DNA of 64,000 nucleotides from Anastatus disparis (Eukaryota > Arthropoda > Insecta > Hymenoptera > Eupelmidae), in assembly GCA_017163975.1 (NCBI GenBank), contig JAFFSR010000264.1, forward strand, positions 6,172,501 to 6,236,500, in the 5' to 3' direction. The notes under the pieces are model-generated. The model searched no databases. It was not told where the DNA came from and worked only from the letters and a program-made list of their open reading frames with translations. Shown piece by piece: positions 54,102 through 63,660 of this stretch. The position numbers and the translations under genes are program-made. Positions within the stretch are counted from its first letter, which is position 1, and each line of letters starts with the position of its first letter.

Positions 54102-54103
<2 letters not shown>
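51115..54103. mobile_element. 3-kb near-perfect palindrome
   Basis: GGGTCAAAATAACATC at 51115 mirrors GATGTTATTTTGACCC-like sequence ending at 54103, and the two arms of about 1.49 kb match almost base for base around a centre near 52609. The middle 821 bp (52198-53018) are a GACGTC fold-back of the CCC...GGG class. Outer arms contain CAGCTCTCTAAGTGCAAAAC and a GGCCTGGTCAATGGTATCCT block. The mirrored short frames at 51142-51396 and 53763-54076 are not protein-like. Near-identity of the arms implies recent origin or ongoing gene conversion between them. Confidence 0.9.
52198..53018. mobile_element. Fold-back element G (AAAGACGTCTTT palindromes) at the palindrome centre
   Basis: CCCTATTGAAAATAATGACG at 52198 mirrors CGTCATTATTTTCAATAGGG ending at 53018. 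Next to each tip are several AAAGACGTCTTT palindromes. The core (about 52400-52870) is homologous to that of element D. The flanks are GT and AC, i.e. mirror images rather than a direct duplication, because they are part of the larger palindrome. Confidence 0.85.
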
Positions 54104-54153
<50 letters not shown>

Positions 54154-54204
54154 GAAATGCGCTTACTCCTGAAATATTTGTTGTATCTATGACGTATTTA
54201 CATT

Positions 54205-55083
54205 TATGTAAATATGAAAATTTTTTTCTCAATTTTTTTTATATCTCTTACTAAACCAAAATATTCCAAATTCCACACCAATGAAAATATAGGTCTTAAG
54301 AGGAGGTCGAGTATATCTGTCCTTTTCTAATCAAAGAATTGATTTTTTCACAAAAATTAATAATTGTAGCAAAAAATAAGAAGAAAGCCCCATCTCGTAT
54401 AATAAAAAGCAAGATTCTCTTTTATGAGGAAAAATTATTTTTATCGCTTCGTTTTTAAGAAAACCTTGAAAAACTGAATTGTCCATCCTAACCTCTATTT
54501 TTTGAGTTTTTCAAGGTTTTCTTCAAAATGAATCGATAAAAATAATTTTTCCTCATTAAAGAAAATCTTGCTTTTTATTATATGAGATGGGGCTATCTCC
54601 TTATTTTTTGCTACAATTATTAGTTTTTGCAAAAAAATTAATTCTTTAATTAGAAAAGGACAGAGATATACGACCTGCTCTTAAGGCCACCTATCCATAA
54701 AAAAAATTTGAGACAAAAAAAAATGGCTTTTTTGAGAAAAATGCATTTTTCATTTTTTACAAAAAGTGCAATTGCACTTCCGTTTTTTTGTTAAAAAAAA
54801 TAAAAGACGGTGGAATTAAAAGAGCATCCTCTGTAGCATTGAACGAGCCTAAATTTATTTATAAAGATCACTACAGGGATAAAGACGATTAAAAAAAAAA
54901 AAAAAAATTTTCGATTTTTGAGAATTGAAAATTTATAAGTCATTTTTAAAAAGTGCATAAAAACTGCATTTTTGATGATATTGAAAAATAAAAAAAATAC
55001 GAATACGCTTATTTTCAAGGTATTTTTAAGCAGTTCAGAGAGATAGGTGCAGTCAGTCTGCATGATTTGAGATGGAATCGGTC
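54205..55083 (-). repeat. Right terminal inverted repeat of the 9.8 kb transposon
   Basis: It pairs with 45260-45766 apart from the MITE at 54300-54680. The site of that MITE is seen uninterrupted in the left repeat (AGGTCTTAAGGCTACC region, mirrored near 45670), which dates the MITE after the transposon. Confidence 0.85.
54300..54680. mobile_element. TTAA MITE, 381 bp (related family)
   Basis: GAGGAGGTCGAGTATATCTG at 54300 mirrors a similar sequence ending CGACCTGCTC at 54680, with TTAA at 54296-54299 and 54681-54684. It is one long hairpin. Tips and length match the 44243 and 62153 elements in plan (GA-rich tip, TATCTGTC-like motif, 381 bp) but not in sequence, so it is a sister family. 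Confidence 0.88.
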
Positions 55084-56274
55084 ATAATCAACTATTTAGT
55101 TGAATCATGGACAGGTATAGCGGCTAATTTATCACAAGATGGTGTGACAGTACAAACAGCATTTAAATAACCGCTGAACATATCTGAAGACACAATATAT
55201 AATATTAGTGCAAACAGCGAAATAGGTAAAAAAATGAAAAATGTATCAATTGTTATCTGGGATGTAATGAAGCCGTCGATTACATGTTTAGAGATGTATG
55301 TGATAATAATTACTTGTTTGGAGGGAAAACATTTATCATATCAGGTGATTTTAGACAAACATTACCAATAGTAAAACAAGGAAATAGAATACAGATAGTA
55401 GAAAATTGTGTCAAACAAAGCTATTTATGGGAACGTTTTCAATGTATATCTTTGAAAGAAACGTTTATCGGAATCAGATGATAAATTAAAAAATTGGTTA
55501 TTAAATATGAGAAATAGTGCTTTTTATTCAAAATATGAAAAAGGGAAATAAAGTTCTACAAATTCCAAAAGAAATATTGTCAAAGGGCAATCTAATTGAT
55601 GAAATTTACGGGCATAATATAAAAATTGTGACTATTACGAAAATATTATATTAGTACCGAAAAACGTAGATGTAACAGAAATGAATGAAAAAATTTTATC
55701 AAAAATAAATGAACCAGTAATAGAGAACTTGAGCATTGACTCTGCAAAAGATGTAAATGACGAAAGGTTAGACGCAATTTTGCCAACAGAATTTTTAAAT
55801 TCTTTAACGCCCAACGGTTTACCTCCACATAGATTACAATTAAAAAAAGAAGCTATAATAATGCTTCTAAGAAATGTTAATTTGAATGAAGGACTTTGAA
55901 ACGCAACCTGATTAATAAAAATATAACAATTTACTATTATTGCACAAATATTAACAGGAAGTAAAAAAGGGAGCACTATATTCTTACCATGTATGACCTT
56001 ATCAGCAAATGATGAACTGCCATTCCAGATGACCAGAAAATAATTTCCTGTAAATCTTGCTCATGTAATGACTATTAATAAGTCGCATGGACAATCATTT
56101 AAAACAGTTGGAGTGTATTTACCAACACCAATTTTCAGTCATGGGCAGTTATACGTGGCACTTTCAAGGACAACTAATAAAAAAGAATTGAAAATATTAT
56201 TAACAGTGAAATCAAGAAAAGTTAAAGATGAAATGGTCTCTACTAAAAACATCGTTTACAAAGAAATATTATAA

Positions 56275-56379
56275 AATCACAATACAAAAATGAAATATAA
56301 TGAATAAGAATATAAAATCAAACATATTTAAAACTCTAATATAATATTAAATATAAAAAAATTAAAAATTATGAAGTAG
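56275..56379. other. AT-rich gap after the helicase
   Basis: No Helitron 3' hairpin or CTRR end could be identified in this short AT-rich stretch. Confidence 0.4.
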
Positions 56380-56862
56380 GGTTTAGCACTGTGTGGTTAA
56401 AAATCGTGGCTGCTATTTTTAATTCTGTGCCATTGAAAAAACACGATTGCTTTTTTAAATACTGTGTGGTAAAAAAAACGTGGCTGCTATTGTAAGTGCT
56501 GTGATGGGAAAAAACGCTAAAACTACTGTAAGCACTGTGTAATTGGAAATTCACGACTGCTTTTCAGAGCACTATTTGGTTCATTAAAGGCGACTTATAT
56601 TTTAAGAGCTAAAAATGAAAAACGCAACAACTATTGTAAGTGCTGTGTAATAACAAATTCGCGGTTGCTATTTTAAGCGCTGTATGGTTAAAAAAACGCG
56701 ACTGCTATTGTAAGCGCTGTGTAATTAAGAATTCACAAATGCTATTTTGAGTGCTGTGTAGTTACAAATTCACGGCGGCTATTTTGAGCGCTGTGTGGTT
56801 AAAAAAACGCGGCTGCTATTGTAAGCGTTGTGTAATTAAGAATTTACGGTTACTATTTTCAG
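56380..56862. repeat. Tandem repeat of two alternating unit types
   Basis: About eight units of about 60 bp alternate between a type with CTGTGTGGTTAAAAAAACGC and a type with CTGTGTAATTAAGAATTCAC, each followed by GGCTGCTATT and AAGCGCT. Alternation of two divergent monomers indicates amplification of a dimer. Confidence 0.8.
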
Positions 56863-56867
56863 TACTG

Positions 56868-57998
56868 AGACAATGAGACGAAGACGGAAGTACGGGGACG
56901 AAGAGGCGGAGACGGAGAAGCGGAAACGGAGGGATGCAGGCGGAGACGGAAAAGCGGAGAGACAGAGACGACAAGACGTAGACGGAGACAAAGAGATAAT
57001 GACGGAGAGACGGAGAAATGGAGACGGAGAGACTGAAACAGACAGACGGATACAGAGAAACGGAGTGTTACAGACGGAGACGGAAACGGAAAGACGGAGA
57101 CGGAGGGATGGAGAAGGAGACGGAGAGACGGAAATGGAGAGATAGAGATGCGGAGGGATGGAGAGACGGTGATGTAAAGACGGAGACGGAGAGACGAAAA
57201 CAGACAGACGGAGACGGAAACAGACAGACGGAGACGGAGGGACGGAGAGGAGAGACGGAGACGGAGAGACGAAAACAGACAGACGGAGACGGAGGGACGG
57301 AGAGGAGAGACGGAGACGGAGAGACGAAAACAGACAGACGGAGACGGAGGGACGGAGAGGAGAGACGGAGAAGGAGAGACGGTGGCGAAAAGACGGAGAT
57401 GGAGCGACGGACTTGGAGAGTCGAGGACAGAGAGACGGAGACGGAGAGACGGAGAGACGAAGACGGAGACGAAACGACGGAGACAGAGAGACGAAGACGG
57501 AGACGGTAATAAAGAGACAGAGACTGAGAGACGGGGACAGAGACGGAGACGGAGAAACGGAGACAGACAGACGGAGACGGAGAAACGGAGACAGACAGAC
57601 GGAGACGGGGAGACGGAGACGGCGAAAAGGAGACAGATAGACGGAAACGGAAAAACGGAGACGTAGAGTCAGAGACGGGGAGATGGAGACGGAGAGACAA
57701 AGAGACAAAGACGAAGAGACGAAGACGAAAAGACAGAGACGCAGAGACGAAGACGAAAAGACAGAGACGCAGAGACGAAGACGGAGACGGTAATAAAGAG
57801 ACGATGACGGAGAGACAAAGGCGAAGAAACGGAGACGAAGACGGGGACGGAGAGACGGAGAAACGGGGACAGACAGACGGATACGGAGGGACGGAGAAAA
57901 GGAGACAGATAGACAGAAACGGAGACGGAGAGATGGAGACGGAGATGGAGAGAGGAAGAGACGGAGACGGGAAGATGGAGACGGAGAGACGGAAACGG
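56868..57998. repeat. 1.1-kb purine-rich GACGGA/GAGACGG array
   Basis: The plus strand is almost only G, A and C in the form GAGACGGAGACGGAGAGACG. A higher-order unit of about 55 bp (ending AAAACAGACAGACGGAGACG) is repeated three times at about 57190-57370. Open frames exist on both strands (RRDGDGET and SVSVSPSPS types) because TA-containing stops cannot occur; they are not genes. Confidence 0.97.
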
Positions 57999-58132
57999 AT
58001 ATTGTGTATGTGTGTATGTGTTTAGGAGTAAGTGTATGTGTATGGATATGTGTATATGTGTGTATGTGTATGTATGTATGTGTATGTGTGTACGTGCATG
58101 TTAAAGATGCACGTGTGTACGTGTATGTATGT
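57999..58132. repeat. TG/TATG microsatellite
   Basis: A run of GTGTATGTGTATG follows directly on the GACGGA array. Confidence 0.9.
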
Positions 58133-58602
58133 ATTTGACAATAATGCAAAAGATATTCACGTAAGAAAAAAAAGTCTTATTTCTTCACGTTAATATAATA
58201 GTAGTAATTTTAAATATTAATTTTTTTATTTTGTAAGAACATTTAAAATAAACTCATTTTTTTCATAGCTTGGCAGAGAGTTCGTACTTGGCTTCCTGGT
58301 TCCAGGATAGAAAGTTAGCTATACTCTTCCCGGTATACCTCGTCAGAAAGTATTAACTCGTAGTATACAAAGCTGTAAGCATGCGCGTGAACGTTATGCC
58401 TCCTCCTTTTCCTATATAATCCTTAAGAGAGAAAGAGATAGTAAAAGCGACCAATATGCTCGTCAAGTCAGTTTTATATATCTTTATCTCTCTTTTTCTT
58501 ATGTAGTCTTTCAGAAGTAGCAAGAGGAAGCTAGTCAAGACGCGTGCAATACGTTGTAAACGCGTTCCAGTTGAGATTAAATTTTATTCTTGTGTTTAAT
58601 AA
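58133..58602. other. Non-coding DNA
   Basis: No gene is seen. A weak inverted pair lies at 58415-58445 and 58478-58510 (CTTAAGAGAGAAAGAGATA and TATCTCTCTTTTTCTTATG), possibly a small MITE. Confidence 0.35.
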
Positions 58603-59100
58603 CACAGGCCAAAAAAAAAAGTTTTCGGTTCCAGGATGGAGACTATACTTCTGTTTTTTTTCCTGCTGAATCCGAATCTGGCGTCAAGAGTAGGGGGTTG
58701 GCTGCATATTTTATACGTAACCTCAAAAATTGTCAAAAAACCGTGTTTCTGCGGAAAAACACGAGAAAAAATATGAAAATTATTTCCAGCACATCAAAAA
58801 TACTTTATTTTTATGCATTTTGGCCTGCCGAATCCGAATTTGTTATGGAAAAAGAGAGTCGACCACCTAATTTTGAACATAACCTAAAAAAACTATTTAA
58901 AAAGCAGTGTTTCTGTGGAAAAATGTGAGAAGAACAAAACACATTGTTTCTAGCACATCAAAAACGCTATATTTTTATGTATTTTAGCCTGTTGAATCTA
59001 AATTTGTTATGGAAAAAGAGATTCGACCGACTAATTTTGAAGATAACCTCAAAAAACTACTCAAAAGTCAATTAGCGCATGAGCTAAATTGACTTACGCT
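58603..59100. mobile_element. End of the TAA-flanked transposon family with subterminal repeats
   Basis: CACAGGCCAAAAAAAAAAGTTTT starts at 58603 after TAA, the same tip and target as the transposon at 22264. A CTGCTGAATCCGAATCTG motif recurs at about 58662, 58822 and 58988, giving three subterminal direct repeats of about 160 bp. The other end of this copy is not found. Confidence 0.7.
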
Positions 59101-59204
59101 TGCATATACGCTTGTCTCCGAACGACCTTTTTCTTATTAGGTTGTACTTCTCTTTTTGGCATTCAACAATAGTCCGTCATCATGTTTAGACTACATTTTC
59201 CTTG

Positions 59205-60820
59205 TCATCTACGTTTAAATTCCTTCATATCCTGATGAAATCTTTCACCATGCTCTTCACTGTAGTCACATAGGACTGGTGGAAATTCATCAATGTGCAA
59301 ATCGAGAAAGTGGAGTTTCAAATTCATTAAGTAACCTAATTTTTTGAAATTTTGCACTATAGTTTCTACGATGCTCTTGTAGTTCTCATCTTTATTGTTA
59401 CCAAGAAATTTTGTTGCAAGATCTTTAAAACTCAACCAGGCTTCCTTCTCGGTATCATTCATACTTTTGACGAATTCTTCGTCCCTAAACATTTTGCGAA
59501 TTTGAGGTCCATCAAAGATACTTTCCTTTAATTAAACAAAGTTATATTCGTTAAGATATCTTTATCGAGAGCTTCAACAAATTGTTTTATCAGCCCAAAT
59601 TTAATATGTAAAGGTGGTAAAAGGATTTTGCTAAAATCGACAAGAGGACGATTGATGACATTGCTGGAACCTAGAGTAAGTGACGGTCTCGTTGGCCACA
59701 CTTTTGTATTATAGGTTTTTACTCTATCTTGTCTGTCAAACATGTATAAATAGCATGGGTACTTGGTAAAACCTGATTGTTGACCTAGTATCATGGACAA
59801 TATTTGCAGGTCTCAGCAAATTAACCATTCATGCTCACTATACTCTATTTTATTTAAAACCTTTTCGATGTTACAGGATTATCCTTTGAGTACAGTTGAA
59901 TGAGCCAATAGTAACTGAGCATACTCGTTCGCATTGTGAAGAAGAACTGCCTTCAACCTTCGCTTAGATGAATAATCTCCACTCTTCTGGTTTGTATAAA
60001 TTTGATTCAAACTCATTAATAAGTCCTCGTACGTCGTTGCAATACACTAGATCAGATTCGCTAGTGAAGTATGATCGAAACGCTTCTTCTCGGTTTCGAT
60101 AAAATGTAACATTTACGTCCTTTTCTAATACATTGGAAGACTTTAATTGAGAAGCCATTAATTCAGCTGCATCTTTTTCTAATCCAGCATTCCTAAACAT
60201 ATCATTAAGTTAAGCTTGAAAGATATTTTTTTGGCTTTTATCTTTACCAATGGGAACATATTCCTCATCACTGTCCGAAGACAGTTCTTCTTCACTTTTG
60301 ACGGATTCACTTTCTGCTTTTGTCAACGATTCATTTTCGTCAGTATCGTCGTCTGTCTGGTCGTTAAGATTTTCTACGTCTTCTTCTGTATCACAATCAA
60401 ATAGCATAATATCCATTCCTTGATAAAGCTGTCTCGTGAAGCCTCGTCTATCAAACTTTCGACTATTTGCTTCTGCGGACGAACGACACTAGAAACTGTC
60501 GCATACAATATTTTATCTGGTCGCATTTTATTTACCCCAGTTACATTTGTCATGCAAGTGTAGCAGTCACTTTTACCCAATGGTTTCTTCCAAATAGCTG
60601 TTTTCAGAAACTTTATTTTACTTTTATCTCCAGTTTTATCGAATTCATATAACATTTTGCGAAAAATATATTCTTGGTAATACAGACTATAAAAATAACT
60701 TGAAACAACAGTAGGCTGAAGACAAATCTGACGATTACTATATCTTGAAAAGAAGAAAACTGGAAGTATTCGAATTTCATCTATTTTTAGTGTTATCTCG
60801 TGTACATTATTTCCCCTCAC
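59205..60820 (-). pseudogene. Main protein of the TAA-flanked transposon family (SEEHGERFHQD type), broken
   Basis: Consecutive minus-strand frames from 60820 to 59205 form one protein: a zinc-type stretch (KSDCYTCMTNVTG, 60590-60540), an acidic Ser/Asp/Glu linker (DTEEDVENLNDQTDDDTDE...), an EEAFRSYF...YCNDVRGLI block, LILSM/ILGQQSGFTKYPCYLYMFD, LLPPLHIKFGLIKQFVEAL, EAWLSFKDLATKFLGN and EEHGERFHQDM. Stops or frame changes separate the blocks near 60416, 60205, 59960, 59815, 59790 and 59525. This family is very common in arthropod genomes and I take it for a transposon protein. Which superfamily it defines and its catalytic residues I cannot say. The frame ends after the EEHGERFHQD motif, where I expect more residues. 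Confidence 0.72.
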
Positions 60821-60924
60821 TGAGTAACTTAAACTTTTATTTACTGGTTTTTTAATGTAGTCCTTTTAATCCTGCTGCCACGGAAAACACTGGAACGATA
60901 AAAACTGCCCGAAAAAGATGTGTA

Positions 60925-61161
60925 GAATGATTCGCTTCTTCTGTGGTAAAGAAGCCAGCGAGGTGCGCTGTCCTGCAGGGGATCACTAGAACATGAGAAT
61001 GATGCTTTAGTGTGTCCGACGACGAGTTGACATTGTCCTCGTCAAAGTCGGAAAGCCTTCGTACTTAGGCCTGGGGAGGTACGAGGTTTATCACCCCTAG
61101 GACGGCTGAGTAACCTGTGATTGGAACAGGAATTCTAGCGTGCGGGTTTTTCAATAAATCT
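60925..61161 (+). repeat. Conserved leader of the TAA-flanked transposon family (copy 2)
   Basis: It matches 23057-23305 in inverted orientation and ends 1 bp before the ATG at 61162, just as the other copy ends at the ATG at 23056. It contains ATGATTCGCTTC, CTGCAGGG, GACGAGTTGACATTG and GTCGGAAAGCC. Confidence 0.75.
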
Positions 61162-61485
61162 ATGGGTACTCAAACTAATTTTAATAATATTGAGATTGCT
61201 TCGGGATCTCGCGAACAAATTGATCACAACTGTGTAGGTGATTTCGATAGTTACTGATACATTTATACGGAATATGTATGGGAAAAACATAAGAAGCATG
61301 TAACTAAAAGAATAAGAGATTTATTTAAGGCATGCTTTGAAGTAGAAATTTCTCAGCAAAATTCAACCTGGCTTCCGCATATTATATGTGCTAAATGTTA
61401 CAAAATGTTACATAAATTCGATAAAACTGAAGATAAAAGTAAAATAAAGTTTCTGAAAACAGTTATTTGGAAGAAACCATTATAG
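61162..61485 (+). pseudogene. N-terminal fragment of the same transposon protein, inverted
   Basis: From ATG 61162 the frame has 26 codons (GTQTNFNNIEIASG...), a TGA near 61257, then a stretch with RIRDLFKACFEVEI, WLPHIICAKCYKM and KFLKTVIWKKPL, ending in a stop at 61485. The last 70 bp repeat, in opposite orientation, 60590-60660 of the neighbouring pseudogene. An inversion breakpoint therefore separates the N terminus from the rest of its gene. Confidence 0.7.
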
Positions 61486-62152
61486 GCCAGTCAATTTAGC
61501 TAAAAAATGGCTGATATTTGCAAAAAAGTTTAACAGCAAACTGACTGCACAATTATGTAAAGTAGGTTTGTGGGAGTAAAATATCCAAAATGGCCCCAAC
61601 AGATGTTGTCCGTTTTTGTTTAAACAATGTTTAAACATTGAAAATTGACATTTTTTCTCTTTATCTGCAAATATTTCTGGAGCTATAAAAGTTATCATAT
61701 TGGTCCAATGAGATAAAATGTAGGTTTTTTGAAGACCTTTAAAATGAATTTTTAATCATTTTGATTGCATTTATAGTTTCCGAGAAAAATGCAAAAAACC
61801 ACGAAAAAGGGTTAAATTTTAAAAAATTCATAACTTTTTTAATTTAATGATTTAAGAATTAGGCTTGTGGCAATAAATAGTTCTTAATGTGCACAATAAG
61901 CATACGCAAGCAGAATCCTGTAGGACTTATAGTTTTTCCATAATAACACTTATAAGTTATAAACAATTAATTTTCAGTAGGCCACTCTATCTCACACGAT
62001 TAACTTTTTACAATGTTCAACATCGATTCTAAAAGTTTAGATGTCCTTCTACAAAATGTATATTTCAGATTTTTGATTAAGTGATTAGAAAGTCCTTAAA
62101 AATTCACTTAAACATTGGATCTTTCACTTGGGCGCATGAATTCATTTCTTAA
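61486..62152. other. Non-coding AT-rich DNA
   Basis: No gene, repeat tip or RNA feature is recognised. The stretch contains poly-A/T runs such as GAGAAAAATGCAAAAAACC, like the long inverted repeats of insect DNA transposons. Confidence 0.35.
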
Positions 62153-62533
62153 GAAGGGGCCGAACTATCTGTCTCTGTCTAATAGCGTTTTTTATTATTT
62201 ATATAAACATTATCCTTTATAACAAGAAAAAAATAGCAGCCCCCGCTAAATATTAGTATATTAGTAAATTTTGTAATAACAACCAAATTTTTTACCGCAT
62301 AGTTTTTGACTAATAAGAGACCTACTAGCGATCTAGAATATAACCTATTTTTTTTTTTGGTAGGTCTCTAATCATTCAAAAACTACGCAGTAACAAAATT
62401 TGGTTTTTATTACAAAATTTACTTATTATACTAATATCTAACGGGGGCTTCTATTTTTTTCTTGTTATATCGGATAGTGTTTACATAAATGATGAAAACG
62501 CTATTAGACAAAGACAGATAGTTCGGCCCCTTC
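62153..62533. mobile_element. TTAA MITE, 381 bp (copy 2)
   Basis: GAAGGGGCCGAACTATCTGT at 62153 mirrors ACAGATAGTTCGGCCCCTTC ending at 62533, with TTAA at 62149-62152 and 62534-62537. Its length is identical to copy 1 at 44243, with only scattered base differences. Confidence 0.92.
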
Positions 62534-62639
62534 TTAAGGACGTTTCCCTGTCATGATTATTTTTCAGCAGTAATCTAAATTATCGACATTTAGTTAAAAC
62601 TTAACAACATTGTGCGATATTCACTTTTTTGCTCTACAA

Positions 62640-63660
62640 TGTAAACATATTTGGATTCAGTGCGCGGATCTTGAGTCGAACAGTTCTCTCGTCGGCTCTA
62701 TCTCTTTCCTATCCCTTTTTTCCCGTTTTCCATTGTTCGTTTCAGGGTTGGCAGACGGAATCCACCCTAGGCAGTTCCTCCGGAGCGATAAACTTAGTGT
62801 ACCGATATATGCTACCTTTGTTCAGCACATTGATTTCATACCTTCTATTTCTGTGATACAGAGTTGTGCAATTTTCTAGAGAAACCCTCCTGCCCCACGT
62901 GAAATTCTCGGGATTCTTTGTTCATTTTTTCTTTATATTTCTCAGTTATTAGTAATATGAGATATGTTGAAAAAACGCGTGTGAGTTCAAAATACACTAA
63001 ACTATGATAATTCCAAATTTCAGCAATTTCTGTCATTATTTTATTCAACAGATTAACGTCCTTAACTGACTATTAAATTTACAATTTCTCACAATTTCTT
63101 AAGGTGGTTCGATACTAAATTACTTGTGATACCATGATTATGAAACTTTGTGAGATTGTTTATTAAGGTTCGATACAAGTTTTAACAAAATTTGAGACCC
63201 TGTTCACGACTTAATTTTTTGTAACGAACATTCTGAAAATTAACTTTTTAACATTAGTTAGTATGATAATCTATCGAAAGTTGATACATTTCATGCCATA
63301 TCTTTCTGAATTGTGATACGAAAATATTCAAAAACTGTCCAGAGATAATTAAGATAATTACTTTTCGATTGATATGCAAAAACTATTACGTTGACGCCCA
63401 TTTAAAAGAAATATTCAATCAGAAACTACAAAATTCTGCTTTTTTTTAGTACGTCTATTAGCTCAGCTGATGCATGGCAGCCCTGTTTTAGAACATTTTT
63501 CATAAGCAATCTACGAATAAGATTCCGTGCGCGGGCTTTGAGTGGAGCGGACGTGTCGCCGGCTCTGTCTCTATCCTATCTCTTTCTTCTTTTCCTGTTT
63601 CCCCGCTCGGTTCAGAGTCGGCGGATGGAGTCCATCTAGCCCTACTATTTTCCGGGGTTC
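62640..63660. repeat. Direct repeat of a GC-richer segment about 870 bp apart
   Basis: The block 62655-62800 (CAGTGCGCGGATCTTGAGTCG, CGGCTCTATCTCTTTCCTATC, GGCAGACGGAATCCA) recurs at 63525-63645 (CCGTGCGCGGGCTTTGAGTGG, CGGCTCTGTCTCTATCCTATC, GGCGGATGGAGTCCAT). Between them the DNA is AT-rich and non-coding. Two copies of a retroelement 5' region or LTR would explain this. Confidence 0.6.

Larger units (their letters stand above)
45260..55083. mobile_element. 9.8 kb DNA transposon with long inverted repeats and ATAA duplication (Sola-like candidate)
   Basis: GACCGATTCCATCTCAAATC at 45260 mirrors GATTTGAGATGGAATCGGTC ending at 55083. ATAA is duplicated at 45256-45259 and 55084-55087, and removing the element restores a continuous helicase frame. 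The inverted repeats are about 500 bp (to about 45766; from about 54205, the right one interrupted by a MITE). It carries its own transposase (45932-50411), split by fold-back J, plus a SINE, an AT satellite and a 3 kb palindrome. Four-base duplications with long inverted repeats are known for Sola elements, but the superfamily is not certain. Confidence 0.85.
41480..56274 (+). pseudogene. Helitron-type Pif1 helicase, split by two insertions
   Basis: Three segments belong together: 41480-42398, 45217-45259 and 55084-56274. The first contains PPEAMYRI, YVYFKEG, SDIAQHYVFN, LHVKAAISFE and YPTFLEAEKA, typical of the region before the helicase in Helitron Rep-Hel proteins, and ends in the Walker A GPGGSGKS. 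The second is 14 codons continuing Walker A. The third has ESWTGIAANL, GKTFIISGDFRQTLPIV (motif III-like), a DVTEMNEKIL segment, and the C-terminal [11 protein letters not shown] and [11 protein letters not shown] motifs. Several stops and frame changes lie in every segment. The Rep nuclease part and Helitron termini are not seen. Element F sits in Walker A and a 9.8 kb transposon 43 bp further on. Confidence 0.88.

Noticed and set aside
41480..56274. Host Pif1 helicase gene
   Set aside because: The upstream sequence matches the Helitron Rep-Hel region, there are many lesions and no introns or host-gene context.
56836..58149. 437-residue serine/proline-rich protein on the minus strand and several charged frames on the plus strand
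   Set aside because: They are translations of the GACGGA array, which lacks stop codons by composition.
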